Source: Streptomyces sp. NBC_00223
GTDB lineage: Bacteria; Actinomycetota; Actinomycetes; Streptomycetales; Streptomycetaceae
Length of the DNA stretch: 64,000 bases
Direction: 5' to 3'
Assembly: GCF_036199905.1 (NCBI RefSeq)
Contig: NZ_CP108109.1
Span: 2,108,001 to 2,172,000 of the forward strand
A model generated the notes under the pieces. It was not told the origin of the DNA. It was given only the letters and a program-made list of their open reading frames with translations, and did not search any database. A program made the position numbers and the translations under genes. Shown piece after piece: positions 58,652 through 64,000 of the stretch. Numbering within the stretch: the first letter of the stretch is position 1; each line of letters starts with the position of its first letter.

Positions 58652-59939
58652 GCTGGGTGGCCTGCTGCTCTCCGTCTGCTTCGCGGATGAGGCGGAGGCC
58701 GTTCTGCTGCGCCACACGCCGGACGGCGGAGACGCTGGAGGCGAAGTCCAAGGTGCGGCTGATCAATGCCCCCAGGACGTCTTCCGCGTGGTCTTTCAGG
58801 GAGACGACGGGGATGTTCTGGACGTCACCGAAGGAGCGCTTGGAGAAGCGCGCTGTGAACTCCGCGCGAGCGGCTGCGGCAGCGTCCAGGCCGTGAAGAG
58901 CGGCGACCACTTCGCCGGCGAGGATGCGCTTGATCGCCATCGGGTGCGCGGTGCCCTCCTCCAGTCGCTTGGTGACAACGCGGATCTCGTCGTCCGTCCA
59001 CTCGGTGAGCAGCTGGAGGTAGGGCTCGGTGAGGTGGTCGGGGATGGACATCAGACGGCCGTAGACGTCGTCCGCCGACGACGCCAGGCCCACGTAGTTG
59101 CCCTTGCTCTTGCTCATCTTGGAGCCCGTACCGTCGGTGCCCTCGATGAGCGGGGTGGTGATGACGACCTCGGGCGTCTGCTCTGAGATCTCCATGACCT
59201 TGCGGCACATCTGAAGGTTCAGGAGCTGGTCCACACCGCCGAGTTCGACGTCGGCGTCGATGGCCACCGAGTCCCAGGCCATGACGACGGAGTAGACGAA
59301 CTCGGCGACGGACAAGCCTTGGCCGTCGGCGAGTCGGGTGCGGAAGTCCTCGCGCTGGAGCGACATGGACACTGGCACCCGGGCGAGGACGCCGACGAGC
59401 TCCGGCAGGGTGACCTTGTTCAGCCACTCGCCGTTGAAGCGCAGGTCGGCACGCTCGAAGTCGATGAACGGCGTGACCTGCTGCCGGTAGCCGCTCAGGT
59501 TGTGGGCGATGTCTTCGTCAGTGAGGGTCGGTCGATCCGAGGAGCGGCCCGACGGGTCACCGATCTTGGCCGTGACATCACCGATGATGAAGACGACGTG
59601 GTGACCCATCCGCTGGAACCGGCTCGCGATGATGATCGGCACCGCGTGGCCGAGGTGGACGTCGGGCGAGGTCGGGTCGATGCCGTACTTGACGACAAAC
59701 GGGCGGCCCGCGTCCCGTGCGGTTTCGATCTTCTCGGCGAGCACCGCGGCCGAGGGGATCAGGTGGTTCGCACGACCCTCGACCAGGGCTGCTTGTTCCT
59801 GCGGGGTGAGGTCGGAGAGGTCCAGGGAGCGCCGTGATGTTGTCTCGACGAGCAGTTGCGCGACCGTATAGTCCGCGCCCAGGTCCGCTCCATCGAGGAT
59901 GTGCATGACACGGGTGACGGACTCACTCAAACGGCTCAT
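58536..59939 (-). CDS. tyrS: Tyrosyl-tRNA synthetase (TyrRS)
   Basis: 467 aa. HIGH motif HLGH (about 95-98) in YGIDPTSPDVHLGHAVPIII; GDVTAKIGDPSGRSSDRPTL; KMSKS (about 273) in GTGSKMSKSKGNYVGLA; C-terminal S4-like RNA-binding region (about 400-467: VQQTLGEIVEEAGSLDGAEL, YLKVGRKVVRIDV). It joins tyrosine to tRNA-Tyr. A 40-residue N-terminal extension precedes the Rossmann core. Lying next to a biosynthesis-like operon, it may be a second, resistance-type copy; the window cannot show whether another exists. Confidence 0.9.
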   Translation of the reverse strand: MSRLSESVTRVMHILDGADLGADYTVAQLLVETTSRRSLDLSDLTPQEQAALVEGRANHLIPSAAVLAEKIETARDAGRPFVVKYGIDPTSPDVHLGHAVPIIIASRFQRMGHHVVFIIGDVTAKIGDPSGRSSDRPTLTDEDIAHNLSGYRQQVTPFIDFERADLRFNGEWLNKVTLPELVGVLARVPVSMSLQREDFRTRLADGQGLSVAEFVYSVVMAWDSVAIDADVELGGVDQLLNLQMCRKVMEISEQTPEVVITTPLIEGTDGTGSKMSKSKGNYVGLASSADDVYGRLMSIPDHLTEPYLQLLTEWTDDEIRVVTKRLEEGTAHPMAIKRILAGEVVAALHGLDAAAAARAEFTARFSKRSFGDVQNIPVVSLKDHAEDVLGALISRTLDFASSVSAVRRVAQQNGLRLIREADGEQQATQLTEASVQQTLGEIVEEAGSLDGAELYLKVGRKVVRIDV

Positions 59940-59992
59940 AGCGCCTGTACGCTCCTGGGTCGGACAACTGGCCTGACCAGTAGGGGGTTGGA

Positions 59993-60016
59993 AGTGGCGA
60001 TTTTATCATCGCCACT
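59993..60016 (-). terminator. Hairpin between the GT2 and tyrS genes
   Basis: Perfect 9-bp stem AGTGGCGAT / ATCGCCACT with a 6-base AT-rich loop. Ends the glycosyltransferase operon; could also act in the tyrS leader. Confidence 0.75.
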
Positions 60017-60055
60017 GGCTGCTCATCGCTGAAATGATCGCTGCCGAGGCTTCCG

Positions 60056-60949
60056 TCATTGCCTCGCGTTCAGCCGCACGATCGGCCGCCCTGTGATCAC
60101 GCTGGACAGAGACCGGAGCCACGGCGCTATTGAATCCCGAGCACGGAGAGTGCTGATGAGCATTCCCGGAATCAGGAGCATCGCGGGCAGACGCCGACCT
60201 CGCTGCATGGTGGATTCGATCTGATGGCCGAGAGCGATCGTGCGGAAATGCAGGGAAATCCTTTGAAGTCGGCGGCTGGTCGCCCAGTCGGGGGGATCTC
60301 CGCGCATTGCCTGGAGGCGGTCGGCAAGGGCAGTGCAGACTTCAGCTCGGTAGTCCTGTGACACGCCTGGCGTGCTGCGGTCGGTCATGCTTCTCGGGTG
60401 GATACGGTAGAAGGTCGAGGGGGTGGAGAGCACAATTCCGTGGCCGGCTTCACGTAAAGCATGGAAGAAGATCTCGTTGGCCGCGGGCAGCAGGCTCCTG
60501 GCGGCTTCGCGATGAACGACCAACGTGCTGGTATTCCCGCCGGGGTGCGGCTCCTTCACCATCGGATTTCCGTCGGAGTCGACCACGTTCTCCCAGTGTT
60601 CGATGAACAGCGCCCCGCCCGCCATCGCCTCAGCGCACGTGCGCAGTTTCGAAGGGTGGAACCAGTCGTCGGCATCGAGCAGAGCCACCCAGTCGCCGGT
60701 GGCGAGGAGAAAGGCGTCAGTCAGGGTTTGCGCGAATCCCTGCCGCTGTCTCCGGATGACCTTGACGTCGTCCTTGTGGCGCAGGCACACCTCTTCGGTT
60801 TCGTCGTTGGAGCCGTCGTCGATGACGATGATTTCCTGAAGGATGAAGTTTCCGGGTTCCTGTTCCATGCAGCTTGTTATGGCCTGGTCGAGATAGCGGC
60901 CGTAGTTGTGGCAGAGGATGACGCACGAGATGCGCGGTGGGGCACTCAC
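60056..60949 (-). CDS. Family 2 glycosyltransferase (GT-A)
   Basis: 297 aa from GTG 60949, the second of two adjacent GTGs, which overlaps the upstream stop (GTGA). PPRISCVILCHNYGRYLDQA, IIVIDDGSNDETEEVC (nucleotide-sugar DDG), VALLDADDWFHPSKLRTC (DxD metal site). Typical inverting GT2 with about 100 extra C-terminal residues. Donor and acceptor unknown. Confidence 0.88.
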   Translation of the reverse strand: MSAPPRISCVILCHNYGRYLDQAITSCMEQEPGNFILQEIIVIDDGSNDETEEVCLRHKDDVKVIRRQRQGFAQTLTDAFLLATGDWVALLDADDWFHPSKLRTCAEAMAGGALFIEHWENVVDSDGNPMVKEPHPGGNTSTLVVHREAARSLLPAANEIFFHALREAGHGIVLSTPSTFYRIHPRSMTDRSTPGVSQDYRAEVCTALADRLQAMRGDPPDWATSRRLQRISLHFRTIALGHQIESTMQRGRRLPAMLLIPGMLISTLRARDSIAPWLRSLSSVITGRPIVRLNARQ

Positions 60950-62037
60950 CACCGGTCGCCTCCGTACAGACGGCCGTACTGTTCCAGGATCTCCTGATGT
61001 TCGTAGGCCCTGTAGTCGAGGAACTCGTGGTCCACGCCGCGGCGCTCGGAGCCGAGCCGAGCCGCAGCCTCCTCAAGGGCGCTGAGGAACTTCTCGCCGA
61101 AGAGGTTGGGGTGCCCCTGGGACCAGTCGAACCATTCGGGTTCTTCGACGAGCCCCCGGTGCTGTTCGTACTGCTCGTGCAGGTGCCCAGTGAGGGAGCA
61201 GACCGGTAGGAGGTTCAGGTCGAAGGCCAACTCCAGCTGTCCGGAGTGGCTGCCCCAGAGATAAGGGAGAAGCAGCGCGTCCGATGCTAGGCCGGCCCTG
61301 ACCACTTCCTCGTCCGTGGGGTACGGGCGCATGGTCAGACGGATGCGGGGGTCGCGCCCGGCCGTCTCCAGGAGGCGCGGGGCACGGCCACCCTCGGTGA
61401 AGTCGGCGGGGCTGAAAGCCCGCAGAAGGACATGGAGGATGCTGTCGGGGTCGGTCACGCCCAGGCTCCAGTTGGCCATGGTGGACAACTGGTCGCGGCC
61501 GGCACGGGAGGCCCCGTACATCAGATACCGGGGCGAGGCGCTCGGCTCGCGTTCCAGGCCGGCAAGGGCCTCCGGCGCCGCGACGTATCCGTGCGGAATG
61601 ACAACCGCGTGGGGACGCGCGCCGAGGATCTCGGTCAGCCTGGTGACGGAGCCCGCGGTGAGGCAGACCCAGTCCACGTCGGCCGAGTGGAGCGTCCGCA
61701 GCCGTGCGGTGAAGTCCTCGGCGCCGCCGACCATGGGCAGCGTGTCGTGAGCGGTGAAGACGACATTGACCCCCTCGCGCGAGCAGGCGTCGAGCAGGCG
61801 CTCCAAGGTGGCCAGATCCTCGAAGTCGATGTGGTGCAGATGAAGCACATCGAGCCATGTGAAGGGGCGGTGGTCGAGGAGCCAGGTCGCGTCGACCGCC
61901 GCCGGCACCATGTCGCCGTCGGCGATCTCGGTGCCGTTCAGGATGCGGAAGTCGCGGCTGCGCAGCTTCCGGGCGTACGGGGTGCGCGCCGGGAGGTGGA
62001 CGACACGCAGTGCGTCGAGCCGGGGCTTCGCTGTCAC
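60946..62037 (-). CDS. GT4-like (GT-B) glycosyltransferase
   Basis: 363 aa from GTG 62037, overlapping the methyltransferase stop; the longer open frame upstream is a shadow. LDALRVVHLPARTPYARKLR, DVLHLHHIDFEDLATLERLL, VNVVFTAHDTLPMVGGAEDF, VVIPHGYVAAPEALAG and a C-terminal SDALLLPYLWGSHSGQLELA (donor-site Glu-like region). GT-B fold of the GT4 type. Confidence 0.82.
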   Translation of the reverse strand: MTAKPRLDALRVVHLPARTPYARKLRSRDFRILNGTEIADGDMVPAAVDATWLLDHRPFTWLDVLHLHHIDFEDLATLERLLDACSREGVNVVFTAHDTLPMVGGAEDFTARLRTLHSADVDWVCLTAGSVTRLTEILGARPHAVVIPHGYVAAPEALAGLEREPSASPRYLMYGASRAGRDQLSTMANWSLGVTDPDSILHVLLRAFSPADFTEGGRAPRLLETAGRDPRIRLTMRPYPTDEEVVRAGLASDALLLPYLWGSHSGQLELAFDLNLLPVCSLTGHLHEQYEQHRGLVEEPEWFDWSQGHPNLFGEKFLSALEEAAARLGSERRGVDHEFLDYRAYEHQEILEQYGRLYGGDRW

Positions 62038-62744
62038 CGCCGACCCCCTTGCGTCTCGGCCGTGCCGATGAGAAGCAGCTGGGTGGACAGTCCGTTGGAA
62101 GCGTCGTCGCTCCGCGTCAGCCCCGCGTGGCGGATCTCGAATCCCGATGCTTTCAACAGCGCCTGGAACTCGTCGCTCGCCCATTCCCGGACGTGGCTGA
62201 GGTTGCGGGGCGGGCCAGGAGCGTTGTAGCCGCTGCGGCACTCGCGGGCGGGCGTGGACAGTACGGCGACTGCGCCTCCCTCCACGAGGAGGCCGTGGAC
62301 CAGTGACAGGACCGGAGCCGGGTCCAGCAGGTGCTCCACGACGTCGGAGCAGACCACGATCGAACGGCGTACGAGGGAAGCGTCGATGGGCAGTCGCTCG
62401 GCCGATTCCAGGTCTACCTCGATCCACTCGCCGAAGGGGTGGTTGTCGCGGCACCACACGAGGTTGTCCCCGAAGTCCACGCCGATGAACGTCCAGTCCG
62501 GGTATCCGTAGGCCAGCGACGCCAGCTTGCCGGCCCGTCCGCAGCCGATGTCGATCACCACGTCGCGGCCGAGTTCACTGGCCCGGGCGGCGGCGTACGG
62601 GTAGACGTCGGGCTGCCAGGTCACCGTGTCGTCCGTCTCGTCGGTGAAGTACTCCACCTCCTTCCGGCCGCGGTAGCCGTTCCTGATGAAGTACGTCTCG
62701 GGGCCGCCGATGGGCTGGTGAGGGGCCGAGGTGTCTGCGTGCAT
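62034..62744 (-). CDS. SAM-dependent class I methyltransferase
   Basis: 236 aa, ATG with AGGGAG. VVIDIGCGRAGKLASLAYGY (motif I), FIGVDFGDNLVWC, VVCSDVVEHLLDPAPVLSLV, GGAVAVLSTPARECRSGYNA. Small-molecule or sugar methyltransferase. Lies 14 bp after the synthetase-like gene. Confidence 0.9.
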   Translation of the reverse strand: MHADTSAPHQPIGGPETYFIRNGYRGRKEVEYFTDETDDTVTWQPDVYPYAAARASELGRDVVIDIGCGRAGKLASLAYGYPDWTFIGVDFGDNLVWCRDNHPFGEWIEVDLESAERLPIDASLVRRSIVVCSDVVEHLLDPAPVLSLVHGLLVEGGAVAVLSTPARECRSGYNAPGPPRNLSHVREWASDEFQALLKASGFEIRHAGLTRSDDASNGLSTQLLLIGTAETQGGRR

Positions 62745-62758
62745 GAGAGGCTCCCTGT

Positions 62759-63775
62759 TCACTTCGGCCAGTGGGAGAACAGCGAGAGAATCCGCTCGAC
62801 CAGCTGCTCGCGTATGGCCGACCACTCGGAACTTCCGGCTCGGCGCGCAGCCGCCGCCCGGTCGTACCCCGGTCCGTCCACCTCGGGCAGGCACGCGTAC
62901 ATCTGGAGAAGTGCCGAGCCGTCGTCGGAGGGCGCGGTGTCGGTGTCGGTACCCAGTAGGGCTCGGATGTCCTCGGCGGGCAGGGAGGCGTCGATGCCTG
63001 AGCCGGGGATGCTCTTGCTCATCTTCGGGAGGCCGCCGAGGCCGGGGATCATCTTGGTGTAGATGCCGGACAGATGTTCCGCGGGCAGGCCCCAGCGTTC
63101 CGCTCCGCGTCGCGCGAGGGCGACGTACTTGTGCTCGTCGACCCCCAGGGACACGAGGACGTGGCGCCCCTGAAGGAGGAGGTGGACGAAGTCCGCGGCC
63201 ATGAGCAGCGTGGCCTGCTTCATCCCGTAACTGAGGTGGTCGAAGACGCCGTGGTTGCGGTAGAGACCGGCCAGGTCTTCCTCCGCCCATTGAAAGTCGG
63301 CGTCGTCCAGGTGGCGCGACAGCAGGAACGCGGTGGCCATGACGTCGGTCTTGCCCTCCTGTCTGCGTAGGACGCCGCGGGCGTCGTCGAACCCGAGCCG
63401 GAGGACGAACTCCTCGTACTTGTCTGCGAGCCGCCGCACCGAGTCCAGGGGCGTACGGCGGGCGTTGTAGGAGTCCAGGTCCCCCAGCACGATCTGGACG
63501 TCGAGCCCGCACTGCTGCAGCTTGACCGCGCGCAGCAGCTGGAAGAGGGTGCCGGCGTGGGGCGGTCCCCCGAGGCCGACGCCGGTGGTGACCGTCGCCG
63601 GCTCGCCCATGGCGACCGCCTCCGCGAAGTTGCCGGCTCCGGTGTGGCACATCCACTTCGTGCGCAGGTCGTCGGGGCTCATCCCCGCGAGTCCGAAGTC
63701 GATGGCGCCGAGTCCCAGCCGCTCGTAGCGGTGCTGGTCGATCACACTGTCGTAGTACGCGGTGTCGAACTTCAT
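62759..63775 (-). CDS. TrpRS/TyrRS-like class I aminoacyl-tRNA synthetase homologue
   Basis: 338 aa, ATG overlapping the upstream stop. Class Ic features: GVGLGGPPHAGTLFQLLRAV (HIGH as PHAG, about 72-75), VQIVLGDLDSYNARRTPLDS, VSLGVDEHKYVALARRGAER, TKMIPGLGGLPKMSKSIPGS (KMSKS at about 250). The HIGH site is about 70 residues in, as in archaeal/eukaryotic-type TrpRS, with no extra anticodon-binding domain visible. Could charge tRNA, supply aminoacyl groups for a product, or confer resistance. Specificity cannot be read from sequence. Confidence 0.82.
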   Translation of the reverse strand: MKFDTAYYDSVIDQHRYERLGLGAIDFGLAGMSPDDLRTKWMCHTGAGNFAEAVAMGEPATVTTGVGLGGPPHAGTLFQLLRAVKLQQCGLDVQIVLGDLDSYNARRTPLDSVRRLADKYEEFVLRLGFDDARGVLRRQEGKTDVMATAFLLSRHLDDADFQWAEEDLAGLYRNHGVFDHLSYGMKQATLLMAADFVHLLLQGRHVLVSLGVDEHKYVALARRGAERWGLPAEHLSGIYTKMIPGLGGLPKMSKSIPGSGIDASLPAEDIRALLGTDTDTAPSDDGSALLQMYACLPEVDGPGYDRAAAARRAGSSEWSAIREQLVERILSLFSHWPK

Positions 63776-64000
63776 GCGGTTCCTTCCCGGGGTGTCTGCT
63801 CACGGAGGGCGAAAGCTCGGCGGACCAGCGGCTCGAACCCGTCGACGAGCAGGTTGCCGAGCACGGCGTTGCGAGGTGCCGCGACGCTGCCGAGGTCCGC
63901 CGTGACCGTGCCGTCGGCGAGGACCCAGACGCGGAACGGGTACGGGTCCTCCGGGGCACGTGTCGGCTGGGCGTAGACGGTCACGCCGTTGACGTCGCCG
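63772..64000 (-). CDS. Unknown protein, C-terminal end (partial)
   Basis: The frame enters from the right edge. Visible end: GDVNGVTVYAQPTRAPEDPY, FRVWVLADGTVTADLGSVAA, NAVLGNLLVDGFEPLVRRAF. Stop overlaps the synthetase ATG by 4 bp, so it heads or extends the operon. Beta-rich, not recognised. Confidence 0.6.
   Translation of the reverse strand, partial: GDVNGVTVYAQPTRAPEDPYPFRVWVLADGTVTADLGSVAAPRNAVLGNLLVDGFEPLVRRAFALREQTPREGTA

Noticed and set aside
59940..60055. T-box riboswitch in the tyrS leader
   Set aside because: The 116-bp gap has one short hairpin, but no T-box consensus or antiterminator pairing was seen.

Overview
This window looks like a Streptomyces chromosome or a close relative. 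GC is very high, GTG starts and 4-bp ATGA/GTGA overlaps are common, there is a type-A RNase P RNA gene, and the family content is typical (MacB-type ABC with two-component system, XRE and ATP-binding regulators, an intact cytoplasm-type contractile injection system). All calls come from reading the sequence; no searches were run.

Region by region. (1) 1-18.65 kb, + strand: a contractile injection system (CIS) of the actinobacterial type. It runs from the end of a DUF4255/cap gene through AAA+ ATPase, sheath, inner tube, a small assembly gene, a 52-aa DUF6760-like gene, a 1,115-aa repeat-rich 'VQR' protein, a second tube-like protein, LysM protein, VgrG-like spike hub, PAAR-like tip, gp25, baseplate J and tail protein I, to a CisA-like zinc-ribbon/transmembrane/discoidin-like protein. 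After a strong terminator comes a DUF4157 metallopeptidase-like protein with a long unassigned C-terminus, the candidate effector. No tail-fibre gene is visible. (2) 18.7-28.7 kb: a secreted protein, a KhtT/KhtU-like K+/H+ antiporter pair, a PucR-type regulator, and a minus-strand operon of lipoprotein, MacA-like adaptor, MacB-like ATPase and permease, OmpR-type regulator and sensor kinase.

(3) 28.86-37.6 kb: an integrated element of about 8.6 kb inserted at the 3' end of rnpB, with a 31-bp exact core repeat inside about 150-bp imperfect repeats; the element supplies its own copy of the rnpB terminator. It carries a decayed tyrosine integrase, a three-gene graspetide RiPP cassette (precursor, ATP-grasp ligase, isoaspartyl-type O-methyltransferase, like the aspartimide-forming fuscimiditide system), an HTH-Nudix protein, a tRNA-like gene with a defective anticodon arm, several small unknown genes, and a divergent regulator pair (HATPase-type protein; XRE/TPR regulator plus GNAT).

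(4) 37.6-43.5 kb: core genes: rnpB, yaaA, KDPG aldolase, a histidine phosphatase that appears to have lost the RNase HI domain found in relatives, a zinc-ribbon protein with a CTG start, a Nif3-like protein and a conserved unknown. (5) 43.5-47.4 kb: a frameshifted secreted peptide gene, a 34-bp perfect palindrome, a VanZ-like membrane protein, a 47-aa gene and a palindrome-rich 0.8-kb spacer. (6) 47.4-58.6 kb: ABC exporter with a histidine kinase but no response regulator, XRE regulator, AAA ATPase, a TetR regulator with two palindromic operators, an NmrA-like gene cleanly split by an ISAs1-family IS (10-bp target duplication), a secreted TNT-type NADase toxin with a probable immunity gene, and a degraded XRE gene.

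(7) 58.5-64 kb, minus strand: a TyrRS, and an overlapping operon of a TrpRS/TyrRS-like class I synthetase, SAM methyltransferase, GT4-like and GT2 glycosyltransferases. This looks like a small specialised-metabolism locus with two extra aminoacyl-tRNA synthetases.
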